Assembly (NCBI GenBank): GCA_028690215.1
Contig: JAQVBQ010000008.1
Coordinates: 1 to 64,000 of the forward strand
Length of the DNA stretch: 64,000 nt
From: Bacteroidales bacterium
GTDB lineage: Bacteria > Bacteroidota > Bacteroidia > Bacteroidales > UBA932
Direction of reading: 5' to 3'
Each line of letters opens with the position of its first letter. Position 1 is the stretch's first letter. The position numbers and the translations under genes were made by a program. This document shows, piece after piece, positions 1 to 7,384 of the stretch. A model generated the notes under the pieces. The model saw only the letters and a list, made by a program, of their open reading frames with translations. It searched no databases and was not told where the DNA came from.

Positions 1-165
1 TGGCAACATTCTTTAACTCAATTTTGGTGATATTTATATTTGTCCCTCCGCTTAAAGAGGATTTATCAAATACCACAGTCACTTTAGAAATCAATCTACT
101 CATTGTTATTGATACACCTCCTCCTTTTACAAGGTTGGTACTTGTCTCTCCGGCCATGAGAATAT
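1..165 (-). pseudogene. Fimbrillin-like protein fragment cut by an IS
   Basis: The minus strand is open from the window edge to the IS end and reads as a fragment with SITMSRLISKVTV followed by NITKIELKNV. The pattern of a conserved R-L-x-x-K start to the first domain and an I-x-K-I-x-L-x-N-V strand is usual in FimA/Mfa1-type fimbrillins and related Bacteroidales surface proteins. The frame happens to stay open about 20 codons into the IS, but those codons are the IS terminal repeat. The signal peptide and the first part of the gene are not recognisable to the right of the IS, and the 3' end lies outside the window. The family call rests on a short stretch and is moderate at best. Confidence 0.4.
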
Positions 166-240
166 TGACCTGATCCCCAAAAAGCGGACATTTAAAAATA
201 GAGATTTCGGGCATAATTAATAACTTTAAAAATGTAATTA

Positions 241-513
241 TTGCCTATGAAACGCTCGAAATTTACGGAATCACAGATTTCTTTTGCCCTTCAGCAAGCT
301 GAAACAGGGGTCAAAGTAGAAGAGGTCTGTCGTAAGATGGGTATTAGTGATGCCACTTTTTACCTTTGGAAGAAAAAATATGGAGGTTTAGGTGTTTGTG
401 AGATGAGAAGGCTCAAGCAACTTGAAGAAGAAAACAGAAAGTTGAAGCAGATAGTTGCGGATTTATCTCTTGACAAACAAATGCTACAGGATGTTTTAAA
501 AAAAAAGCTTTGA
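241..513 (+). CDS. IS3-family transposase OrfA
   Basis: A 90-residue DNA-binding subunit of an IS3-type transposase. Residues 8-48 form the helix-turn-helix of the HTH_8/IS3 OrfA type (FTESQISFALQQ, then GISDATFYLWKKKYGG). Residues 55-86 form a leucine-zipper-like coiled coil (RRLKQLEEENRKLKQ). The start is TTG at 241; an ATG two codons later (247) is equally possible. It ends inside the A-rich slippery site, so ribosomes can shift -1 into OrfB to make the fused OrfAB transposase. Alone, OrfA of this family usually acts as a regulator of transposition. Confidence 0.9.
   Translation: MPMKRSKFTESQISFALQQAETGVKVEEVCRKMGISDATFYLWKKKYGGLGVCEMRRLKQLEEENRKLKQIVADLSLDKQMLQDVLKKKL
501..507 (+). other. 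Programmed -1 frameshift heptamer (A AAA AAG)
   Basis: The heptamer A-AAA-AAG sits in the correct register for simultaneous slippage: the zero-frame codons of orfA are aaA, AAA, AAG, then CTT TGA. Slipping back one base enters the orfB frame (AAA GCT TTG). IS3-family elements are known to make the OrfAB fusion in this way. The site lies two codons before the orfA stop. Confidence 0.8.
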
Positions 514-1379
514 GACCGGCACAAAAGAGAAGTGCTGCCGAGGAGTTAATAGAAGATTACAGAGCATCAGTAGTCAGAGTTTGTAAGTTAATAATGCTTC
601 ATCGGTCATTATGGTACTATAAATCATCCAGGAGAGACGACACTGTGATTAGAATGAGGATGCGTGAAATTGCAATGACACGTGTTAGATATGGTTGCCG
701 GAGGATTAGCATCTTATTACGCAGAGAAGGCTGGCGTGATAATCATAAAAGGATCCACAGATTATATTGTCTGGAAGGACTTAATTTGAGAACCAAAAGG
801 AATAAACGTAGCAGAGCTGGGGCTCATAGAATGGAAAGAACAGATTTAACATCTATTAATCAATCCTGGAGTATGGATTTTGTCTCTGATCAATTATTTG
901 ATGGAAAAAGATTCAGAGCGCTGACTGTAGTGGATAATTTCAGCAGGAAGTGCCCTGCCATTGAAGTCGGTCAGTCATTGAAAGGAATTGATGTGGTAAA
1001 CACTTTAAACAGAATTAAAGAAGAAACAGGAAATATTCCACAAAGGATTCAAGTAGATAACGGGCCTGAGTTCGTATCAAAAGAACTGGATAGATGGGCT
1101 TATGAAAACAGTGTGATACTTGATTTCTCAAGACCAGGCAGACCAACGGATAATCCTTTCATTGAATCATTCAACGGAAGTTTCAGAGATGAGTGTTTAA
1201 ATACAAATTGGTTCTTATCTTTGTCTGATGCGAGGGCTAAAATAGAGTCCTTTCGTAGAGATTATAACTCATACCGCCCTCATAGCTCTTTGCAAGGAAT
1301 GACGCCAGAAGAAGCAGAAACGGAATATGTCAAAAACCCCGAATTTTCTACTTTTGAGCTGTCCGAAAAATGGGAGTAG
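510..1379 (+). CDS. IS3-family transposase OrfB (DDE catalytic subunit)
   Basis: A 289-residue integrase-core subunit. An HTH_21-like region lies at about 45-105 and an rve domain at about 115-280. The DDE triad is visible as D123 (WSMDFV), D183 (VDNGPEF) and E219 (NPFIESFNG), with 35 residues between the second D and E as expected for DD(35)E. The ORF begins at a TTG that overlaps the orfA stop. The real product is probably the OrfAB fusion made by frameshifting, not a protein started here. The stop codon lies inside the right terminal repeat. Confidence 0.9.
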   Translation: MRPAQKRSAAEELIEDYRASVVRVCKLIMLHRSLWYYKSSRRDDTVIRMRMREIAMTRVRYGCRRISILLRREGWRDNHKRIHRLYCLEGLNLRTKRNKRSRAGAHRMERTDLTSINQSWSMDFVSDQLFDGKRFRALTVVDNFSRKCPAIEVGQSLKGIDVVNTLNRIKEETGNIPQRIQVDNGPEFVSKELDRWAYENSVILDFSRPGRPTDNPFIESFNGSFRDECLNTNWFLSLSDARAKIESFRRDYNSYRPHSSLQGMTPEEAETEYVKNPEFSTFELSEKWE

Positions 1380-1408
1380 GTCATTTAACAAGAAAGTCTT
1401 AAAGGATA

Positions 1409-1433
1409 CTGTCTAAAAAATGGGATCTTGACA
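1409..1433. repeat. Extra copy of the IS3 right terminal repeat
   Basis: The sequence CTGTCTAAAAAATGGGATC then TTGACA matches the element's own right end (CTGTCCGAAAAATGGGAGT then AGGTCA) at most positions. It lies exactly 50 bp further right. It keeps the CA-3' terminus, so it looks like the right end of a second, related IS3 insertion whose body is gone or is shared with the intact element. Confidence 0.55.
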
Positions 1434-1536
1434 ATTTTATCTGATATCTCAGACAAACGCTGCGTCTCGCTATATGTCATTGGATTTTATTTTGTTAAAT
1501 AAATTTATATTTCATAAAATCAACAAGATGATTTTG

Positions 1537-1657
1537 ACAAAGAAATCTGTGATTACGAAAATTTTTAGCCTTTCGTAGGCAATAACTACATTTTAAAGTT
1601 TATTAATTAAGGCTGAAATCTCAATTATTTAAATATCCTTTTTTTACTATTAGGCCA
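1537..1657 (-). mobile_element. Decayed, inverted left end of a related IS3 element
   Basis: Read on the minus strand from 1657, this stretch aligns almost end to end with bases 166-290 of the intact IS. It has a terminal repeat (TGGCCTAATAGT against TGACCTGATCCC), the shared leader segments GAGATTTC, TTAATTAATAA and TTATTGCCTA, and ATCACAGATTTCTTT of the orfA start. Frame-breaking changes and point differences show that it is a relic. Homology stops near 1537. Between 1434 and 1536 and between 1658 and 1703 I see no gene. Confidence 0.8.
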
Positions 1658-1703
1658 ATCCGGTGAACTCTTAATATTATAAAAATTACCGATGCCCGGT
1701 TTG

Positions 1704-1871
1704 CTATTTGTTTTTCCCATTTTTAATCCCTGATATGATTAATGCAATTATTCCTATCACAATCGAAAGTAAAATAACAAAACAATATCGTCCAATTTCG
1801 AATTTTATGTAACTTGAACAACTAGTTAAATGAAATATTAAGAAAATATAAACAAGATTTCTACTTTTCAT
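1704..1871 (-). CDS. Small lipoprotein with one membrane segment (55 aa)
   Basis: A short ORF encoding 55 residues. The N-terminus (MKSRNLVYIFLIFHLTSC) is a type II signal peptide with lipobox LTSC, cleaved before Cys18. Residues 30-47 (CFVILLSIVIGIIALIIS) are strongly hydrophobic and could be a membrane helix, followed by a basic tail, GIKNGKNK. The start codon overlaps the last 11 bases of the lipoprotein gene upstream, so translational coupling is likely. Function is unknown. The overlap and the well-formed signal peptide argue that it is real. Confidence 0.6.
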   Translation of the reverse strand: MKSRNLVYIFLIFHLTSCSSYIKFEIGRYCFVILLSIVIGIIALIISGIKNGKNK

Positions 1872-2910
1872 ATTCATAATTTAAAATTTCTGAGATTACT
1901 CGATCAGGGTATTTCTTAGACAGAACAGGTATAGTATATTCTTGGTCACGTTCTATGAATTTCCATTTTTTTCCATTATCAGCAGATATTGCAATCATTT
2001 CTCCACCTACTAATGAATAATCATTTTGATTTCCTCTTTTTAAATGATAGCTAACAGCATAAATTAGACTATTTTGATATTTCACTTTATTTAGAATTTT
2101 GCTGACCCTAAATTCAAATTTACTCTCACCGGGAAATTGTTTGTATAATTCTTCGAAGTAAGACGATTTTATTTCATTTATTGAATATTTTCCTTGTAAT
2201 TCATCGTAAAAATATTCAAAAAGATCCGGGTAAATGAAATTTAAGGATTCTATGTTGCCATCATTAAAAGCTTTCGCATAGGCATTGAATTGATTCAGAA
2301 AATTTATTTCATTATCATCAATCGGAGTAAATATCGTTTCTATTGTGCTTTCTTTTAATTCATTGTCAATATTAATAAATATCGAATCAACTATATTTGC
2401 CGGATAAATTGCAGTTAATAATTCTTTCGTTTGAGGTAAAAAATCTTTATCTATATCTATAAATTTCCATGAGCTACCTTTATCCTTTGTTATTGCAACA
2501 ATTATTGACTTTGAATAGATTTTATCAAATTTGTTTTCTCCTGTTCGTTCATAATCTATTAGATATATGTACTCATTATTATGATTTGAGATTGAATCAA
2601 TAATGTTACCAATATTAATTTTCATGTTTAAGTCAGCATTCATTTGTTGAATCCCTGATGAAACATACTTTTCTTTCAAATTTTTCTTAATTGCGTTTAA
2701 ATCATTTTCTTCAGGAAACTTTAATTTTGTTATCTCCCAAAATATTGGATGAGCAAAAATTGTTACCTTCTCAAAGTCATAATTCAATTTTGAATCCATG
2801 AATTCTTGTGCATTCGATTTTAAGTTTCTATCAATAGGTCCATTTCTGTCGGATTTTGGTACACAACTAAAAATAAAAAGAAGAAATACATAAAAAAATA
2901 ACTTTCTCAT
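1861..2910 (-). CDS. Lipoprotein with two tandem related domains
   Basis: A predicted surface or periplasmic lipoprotein of 349 residues. I start it at ATG 2910, because that gives the signal peptide MRKLFFYVFLLFIFSC (lipobox IFSC, Cys16); the ORF is open 19 codons further upstream. Two halves look homologous. Each has a hydrophobic/aromatic N-terminal part and ends in the same motif: AITKDKGSSWKFIDID in the first copy and AISADNGKKWKFIERD in the second, each followed by a segment ending in I-Y/K-P-x-x-x-V-x-x-I. I do not recognise the family; an NTF2-like or Asp-box-like element is possible. It is the first gene of a two-gene unit with the small lipoprotein. Confidence 0.7.
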   Translation of the reverse strand: MRKLFFYVFLLFIFSCVPKSDRNGPIDRNLKSNAQEFMDSKLNYDFEKVTIFAHPIFWEITKLKFPEENDLNAIKKNLKEKYVSSGIQQMNADLNMKINIGNIIDSISNHNNEYIYLIDYERTGENKFDKIYSKSIIVAITKDKGSSWKFIDIDKDFLPQTKELLTAIYPANIVDSIFINIDNELKESTIETIFTPIDDNEINFLNQFNAYAKAFNDGNIESLNFIYPDLFEYFYDELQGKYSINEIKSSYFEELYKQFPGESKFEFRVSKILNKVKYQNSLIYAVSYHLKRGNQNDYSLVGGEMIAISADNGKKWKFIERDQEYTIPVLSKKYPDRVISEILNYEYEK

Positions 2911-2996
2911 ATTTATATTTATTTGAATTTCATTATAATTATTGTAAGTGTCTATAATACTTTCCACATTTCTATCATCGTTTCACATTATCTTAT

Positions 2997-3812
2997 TTAA
3001 TTTTCGTTGTAGCCAAATCTTCGACTTTGTAAAACTTCTTTCCACCAACTTTCTCTCTCAATTATTATTTGATCGTCAGTCGTTGATCTATAAAGATCAA
3101 GAATTGAATACATAAAATTCTCCTTAATATAGTCAAATGATAGTGCTCTAAGTCCGGCATTTCCACCATGTCCTGTTTTTATGTATGCTAACCAACGCCC
3201 TAAAATCATGTTTTCTCCATATGCTGAACCAACATAATGCTTACCGTTAGATTTATCTGTCAAAAGATATACTCCTTTTTGATTTTGAAGAGCCGTTTTC
3301 CAATTTTCTTTTTCAATCACTCGATTCAGCTCTTGCCATGAAACATTTATCTTGTCATAACCTGGAAATATATCATTGTCAAATGTGTCAGGTAAAATTT
3401 GTGCTACTTCGCAGTCATTAATAACCGACTCGGCATTACGAATCATATTCTGAGAAGTGTTTTTGTATTTTACAATTAGTCGACCACAATATTTATTGTA
3501 ATTTTCAAGTTGTTTGTATTTAAATCCTACACCGTTGAAGATATTCAAATCTGTTGTCACTTTACCTATGTGGAATAATAGCCAAAAATCTTCATCTGGC
3601 TTAATCTTTACTAATCCAACTGTTATTTGTCCGACTTTGTATGATTTATTTTTTTTGTAATTCCAATACTGACCTTCAAGCATCACAGAAATATCACCAT
3701 TTTTGAAAATCTCAATTGGATTCCAATTTTGTCTGAACATCAAATTGAATCTGATTTTCACATTTTTTAAATTGTCAAGTTGTAATATGTCGTTGATTTT
3801 AATGCCTTCCAT
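2997..3812 (-). CDS. GIY-YIG nuclease domain protein
   Basis: A 271-residue protein whose C-terminal third is a GIY-YIG endonuclease domain. G180-V-Y-L-L-T-D gives the first motif and Y193-V-G-S-A the second. R206 lies on the following helix and E252/E254 (IIIERESWW) supply the metal-binding acid. The N-terminal 170 residues are not a family I know; they resemble the predicted DNA-binding or specificity halves of other solitary GIY-YIG proteins. It lies among minus-strand cargo genes between two insertion elements, so a role in restriction or in element mobility is possible but not shown. It could cut DNA; the target is unknown. Confidence 0.75.
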   Translation of the reverse strand: MEGIKINDILQLDNLKNVKIRFNLMFRQNWNPIEIFKNGDISVMLEGQYWNYKKNKSYKVGQITVGLVKIKPDEDFWLLFHIGKVTTDLNIFNGVGFKYKQLENYNKYCGRLIVKYKNTSQNMIRNAESVINDCEVAQILPDTFDNDIFPGYDKINVSWQELNRVIEKENWKTALQNQKGVYLLTDKSNGKHYVGSAYGENMILGRWLAYIKTGHGGNAGLRALSFDYIKENFMYSILDLYRSTTDDQIIIERESWWKEVLQSRRFGYNEN

Positions 3813-3882
3813 TTTTCAGTAATTTTTGATTGATATCTGTTTTTTACTCTTGCACCTACCGCCCCTCAGTTGTGCTAGTTGT

Positions 3883-4752
3883 TTAATTTGTAGGGTACAT
3901 TTTTTTATGATACCACTTAATAAAGGTTATGGGATACAAAAAAAACCTATATAGTTGTGGCTTTGGAAATATTCCCATAATTTCATAATAATCTCCTCCC
4001 AGTGTTATGTCATTTTTGAATAAAACGCAAAATGAGCTACTTCCATAAAGTTTCCCAAATGGAATGCAGTTCTCGTTTAATACTTTTCCTGCGGCTTCTG
4101 TACCTGTTGTACCTAATCCCGCAAGAATAAAAACTGGCATGTTAGAGTTTTTCATATACGTTTTCTGTAAAATGCCGGCATCAGCAGGATAATCAGATCC
4201 TAAAGCAAATTTGTGCCCTTGAATTGAAAGACTCGTACCATTTATATCTATTTGAAAATTAATTGGTGAGCAAATTTTCATTAAATCTCGTGTTTTAGGA
4301 TTAAATCCTATAGAAAAAACCGGGCTATTAAGTTCTTTCCAGTCTTTGATTGTATCAGCAATCCTAAAACCACTATGCTTTTTAATTTGGCCTAACAAAT
4401 TAAAAATTTCAGCCACACATTGACCATCGGCTTGCGACCACACTGGTTCAACATTCTTATAATACTGTTCTGTCAGGTTAGTTATATTTTGAGGAAGAGG
4501 CTGAGGAAAGTGAGCAACATACTTTTGCTCAGTATTATTTACGCCTGATAATTGTGAAAGAAAAATGAGGATGTTTTTCTTTGATTTTCGAAGTCTAGCT
4601 AAAACCAAATTAATTGGCTTTATTGATACAAACCAAGTCCATAATTTTGTAAACAAGAAAAATACAAGAGGGATAAGAAATGAAGTTATAACCACTTCTC
4701 TCCAAGAATCTTTAGAAATGCCTGAAAAAAAATCAATTATTTCTTTGAACAT
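3883..4752 (-). CDS. Membrane-anchored protein of unknown function
   Basis: A 289-residue protein with one N-terminal membrane helix (about residues 19-42, VVITSFLIPLVFFLF), then a basic linker and a soluble C-terminal domain. The soluble part contains FSIGFNPKT (146-154), DYPADAGIL (187-194) and FILAGLGTTGTEAAGKVL (208-225). This order (a glycine-rich strand, D-Y-x-x-x-x-G, then a hydrophobic strand ending G-x-x-x-x-G-T-x-x-A) is reminiscent of nucleotide- or ligand-binding Rossmann-like domains attached to membrane or signalling modules. I cannot name the family. It follows the GIY-YIG gene's upstream gap of 70 bp and may share its transcript. Confidence 0.55.
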   Translation of the reverse strand: MFKEIIDFFSGISKDSWREVVITSFLIPLVFFLFTKLWTWFVSIKPINLVLARLRKSKKNILIFLSQLSGVNNTEQKYVAHFPQPLPQNITNLTEQYYKNVEPVWSQADGQCVAEIFNLLGQIKKHSGFRIADTIKDWKELNSPVFSIGFNPKTRDLMKICSPINFQIDINGTSLSIQGHKFALGSDYPADAGILQKTYMKNSNMPVFILAGLGTTGTEAAGKVLNENCIPFGKLYGSSSFCVLFKNDITLGGDYYEIMGIFPKPQLYRFFLYPITFIKWYHKKMYPTN

Positions 4753-4797
4753 ATGATTGAGTGTATAATTTATATGTATGTGTCAAAAAAGTATTCC

Positions 4798-4929
4798 ATA
4801 TAACGCTTTAGGGTTTTGCGTTCGGGTGGGTTTAGTAGTATAATGCTATCAACTAGTACTAAACTTGACAAGAAACACAAAGATCCAAGTTTGTACGTCA
4901 TTACGCCTGACGCACAACCCTTGTTGAAC
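4798..4929. repeat. attC-like imperfect inverted repeat
   Basis: Arms AGGGTTTTGCGT (4810-4821) and ACGCACAACCCT (4910-4921) pair at 11 of 12 positions across an 88-bp centre. They are flanked outside by ATATAAC on the left and GTTGAAC on the right. The latter fits the integron core site GTTRRRY; the former misses RYYYAAC by one base. The overall size (about 130 bp) and layout are those of an integron cassette recombination site, but no integron integrase is present. The IS91-type element appears to start directly after GAAC at 4926-4929. Confidence 0.35.
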
Positions 4930-5026
4930 TAAATCCCTTCCGGGATAGTTTTTCAGTGAATAAAATTAAGCATAAAATCTGATTTGATGAACTTTACGGT
5001 AGTACAAATCAAAAAAGTAATGCCGT

Positions 5027-5929
5027 ATGAGAAAAAAATCAGAATCAACCATTATTGAGAGGGCTCTGGAATGCGTTCCGGGGTTCGACCGTGTCTTCCA
5101 GAAGCTTCAGCAGCAGGTGGTATTGCGAGGTCAAAGCAAAAGCACCCTTCACAATTACATACGCCGTGTAGCAGCCATCTCACTGCATTTCGGGAGGTTG
5201 CCGGAGCTTATTGCCGATGACGAGATCAACGAGTATCTCACAGGTTTGGCTCTGTCTGCCAAATCGCCATCCCGTAGCAATTTCAAACATGCCGTTTATG
5301 GACTGCGATATTATTACCGTCTGCTTGCTCAGAACAAAAGGGCCATCTCACTTCCATCCCTCAAGAAGGACGCCAAGTTACCTGTTATTCTTAACCGTTC
5401 TGAGTTGAAGGAGCTGTTCATGGCCCCTACACTGCTAAAACACCGCATAGTATTGACCCTTATATATTCAGCCGGGCTTCGCGGACAGGAGGTGATCAAC
5501 CTGAAACTCTCCGACATCGACTTTGAACGCAAAACCATACATATCCGTCTAAGCAAGTACAAAAAGGACCGGATTGTCCCTCTGTCTGACTATATGTCCG
5601 AAGGGTTGAAGAAGTACATTGCAGCAGAAAACCCTGTTTTATGGCTGTTCAACGGAAAAGAACCCGATGGACGCTACAGTGTCCGGGGACTCTCATGGGT
5701 AATGAGGGAGACGCTCAAGAAGACATCAATCAAGAAGGATGTCAACCTCCATTCCCTCCGGCACAGCTATGCGACACACCTGCTCGAGGATGGGCTGAAC
5801 ATCGTCACACTCAAGGAACTCCTGGGCCATGCGGAGATCACCACAACGATGATCTACCTTCATGTGGCACAATGCCCGCTCATCAAGCCCCACAGCCCGC
5901 TGGACACACTGTATGGCGGAAGGAAATGA
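5027..5929 (+). CDS. Tyrosine recombinase (XerC/D-like), IS91-associated
   Basis: A 300-residue tyrosine recombinase. An N-terminal SAM-like/core-binding domain covers about 25-108 and the catalytic domain about 120-290. Catalytic residues are visible: R152 (SAGLRGQEV), K180, H242 and R245 (HSLRHSYATH), H268 (LGHAEITTT) and Y277 (MIYLHV). It lies directly before the HUH transposase and overlaps its start, which points to joint expression. Pairs of a phage-type integrase and an IS91 transposase recur in Bacteroidetes, where the recombinase is thought to serve the element rather than the chromosome. It is complete, so the pair may be functional. Confidence 0.85.
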   Translation: MRKKSESTIIERALECVPGFDRVFQKLQQQVVLRGQSKSTLHNYIRRVAAISLHFGRLPELIADDEINEYLTGLALSAKSPSRSNFKHAVYGLRYYYRLLAQNKRAISLPSLKKDAKLPVILNRSELKELFMAPTLLKHRIVLTLIYSAGLRGQEVINLKLSDIDFERKTIHIRLSKYKKDRIVPLSDYMSEGLKKYIAAENPVLWLFNGKEPDGRYSVRGLSWVMRETLKKTSIKKDVNLHSLRHSYATHLLEDGLNIVTLKELLGHAEITTTMIYLHVAQCPLIKPHSPLDTLYGGRK

Positions 5930-7074
5930 GCCGCCCTAAATACGAAGTAGCGGATGTGATAAAGCTTTTTGGACAACGGTTTTGTGAGGAGTGCCAGCCA
6001 AACGGGTATCAGAAAAGGATACTCAATGCCCTGTTGCTATGCCGCACTACTGCCCTTGGCGGCCACAAGGAAAAGTGCGATTGCTGCGCCAAAGAGAGGA
6101 TAAGCTACAACAGTTGCCGTAACCGTCATTGTCCGAAGTGTCAGGGTTCGAAACAGGCCTTCTGGGTGGAAGGGCTTCTGGAAACGACCATGCAGGTAAA
6201 ACATTATCACATCGTTTTCACAGTACCGCATGAGTTGAACCAAATTTGTCTGGTCAACAGCAAATGGTTCTATGAGAAGTTATTTGCAAGCGTATGGGAA
6301 ACGATCCAACAGTTCGGATACAACCGTCATGGGGTTGAAAGCGGTGCTGTATGTGTCCTTCACACATGGGGGCAGAATCTCAGCTTCCACCCTCACATCC
6401 ATTGTATTGTCCCTGCCGTAGGAGAATCATTTGCAGGAAACATGAGACAAATCGGCAGCGGGGGGAAATACCTTTACCCGGTAAGGCAGTTGAGTGCCGT
6501 GTTCCGTGGAAAGCTTATGCAAAAGGTTACAGAAGGTCAGGAAAGACAATTATTGCCAGAGCACAAATCATTTATCAAAGATGCATGGGCCAAATCCTGG
6601 GTGGTACATTGCGAGCCCTCGTTGGCAAGGCCGGAACATGTGATCCGCTACCTGGGGCAATACACTCACAGGGTGGCAATCACAAACCAGCGGATAATCG
6701 ACATCAATGACCGGAATGTGACCTTCATGCACAAGGATTACGCCGACGGCGCAAGACAGAAACCAATATCCCTTGATGGCGTGGAGTTCCTCAGAAGGTT
6801 CTGCATGCACTTCCTACCACACAGGTTCGTCAAGATAAGACGGTACGGAATATACAGCAGCCGCGTAATGGCTTTGAAGAAACAGAATGGTCCGAAGATG
6901 GTCATAAATGTCAGGACTTCAGAAACTACCCAGCAGAGGCTGAAAAGGCTTACCGGCTTTGACATCTGTCTGTGCCCGTTCTGCAAACAGGGAACCATGC
7001 ACAGGATAGAGGTGATGCCCCGGGTGAGATCTCCTGTAAATCTGTATTCACAGGCGGGAGAAGGACAATTATAA
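5926..7074 (+). CDS. IS91-family HUH transposase
   Basis: A 382-residue rolling-circle transposase. The start is the ATG that overlaps the stop of the recombinase gene (ATGA); the frame is open further upstream only by chance. An N-terminal zinc-binding region has cysteines at C51, C53 and C54, then SCRNRHCPKCQG (63-74). The HUH motif is H155-P-H-I-H159, and the candidate nucleophile tyrosines are Y242 and Y246 (RYLGQYTHRVAI). The family nicks one strand at the element's origin and moves it by rolling-circle transfer. Length and motifs are complete. Confidence 0.9.
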   Translation: MSRPKYEVADVIKLFGQRFCEECQPNGYQKRILNALLLCRTTALGGHKEKCDCCAKERISYNSCRNRHCPKCQGSKQAFWVEGLLETTMQVKHYHIVFTVPHELNQICLVNSKWFYEKLFASVWETIQQFGYNRHGVESGAVCVLHTWGQNLSFHPHIHCIVPAVGESFAGNMRQIGSGGKYLYPVRQLSAVFRGKLMQKVTEGQERQLLPEHKSFIKDAWAKSWVVHCEPSLARPEHVIRYLGQYTHRVAITNQRIIDINDRNVTFMHKDYADGARQKPISLDGVEFLRRFCMHFLPHRFVKIRRYGIYSSRVMALKKQNGPKMVINVRTSETTQQRLKRLTGFDICLCPFCKQGTMHRIEVMPRVRSPVNLYSQAGEGQL

Positions 7075-7384
7075 CATCGGGAGACTATTTTGGAATCTGC
7101 ATTTTTTGTGGATAACGTTCTTTTTGTCCGGAGTAGACAAAAAACCGGAAAAGGCCAATTCTTCATTGAATTATAAATCCTGAGTGCACAAAATCCGTCA
7201 AAAACACGTACCCAAATTATGCCCGTTAGGGATTGCCTGCCTGCTCTGGCCCATAAAATATAGAACCGCAAAAACGAAAACCGTTGATAAGTCCATAGCA
7301 AAATTGACTGGGATGTAGTTCAACACGGACTTCAGGTCTGGGCACTACGTACCACATGAAGTCCTATTTATTATAAATCGTTTT
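7075..7384. other. Non-coding right part of the IS91-type element
   Basis: I see no gene in these 310 bases. The only notable structure is the inverted repeat GGACTTCA / TGAAGTCC (7327-7364) with a 22-base loop just before the stop of the minus-strand helicase gene. It could mark the element end (origin or terminus hairpin) or act as a terminator. A T-rich tract follows on the plus strand. Confidence 0.4.

Larger units (their letters stand above)
166..1383 (+). mobile_element. IS3-family insertion sequence
   Basis: A complete IS3-type element of about 1.2 kb with two overlapping ORFs. The left end starts TGACCTGATCCCC then AAAAAGCGGACA. The right end, read inward on the minus strand, starts TGACCTACTCCCA then TTTTTCGGACAG. 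These are imperfect inverted repeats of about 25 bp with the TG...CA ends and GGACA core typical of the IS3/IS150 type. I see no convincing target duplication: the flanks read TAT on the left and TTT on the right. Both ORFs and the frameshift site look intact, so it may be active. Confidence 0.85.
4930..7364 (+). mobile_element. IS91-type element carrying a tyrosine recombinase
   Basis: This unit holds a tyrosine recombinase gene and an HUH transposase gene that overlap by ATGA. The left limit is placed after GAAC, the tetranucleotide next to which IS91-type elements insert. It is followed at once by a hairpin, ATCCC-TTCC-GGGAT (4933-4946). The right limit is placed at a second inverted repeat, GGACTTCA (7327-7334) and TGAAGTCC (7357-7364). 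Both limits are inferred; such elements lack terminal inverted repeats and make no target duplication. G+C is visibly higher here than in the AT-rich genes on either side. Confidence 0.55.

Noticed and set aside
5641-5925. N-terminal extension of the IS91 transposase reading frame
   Set aside because: It lies in another frame inside the tyrosine recombinase gene. The ATGA overlap at 5926 gives the natural start and the correct family N-terminus.
6738-7301. 187-codon minus-strand ORF at the end of the IS91-type element
   Set aside because: It overlaps the transposase gene on the other strand, has no recognisable domain and is a shadow of the real gene.
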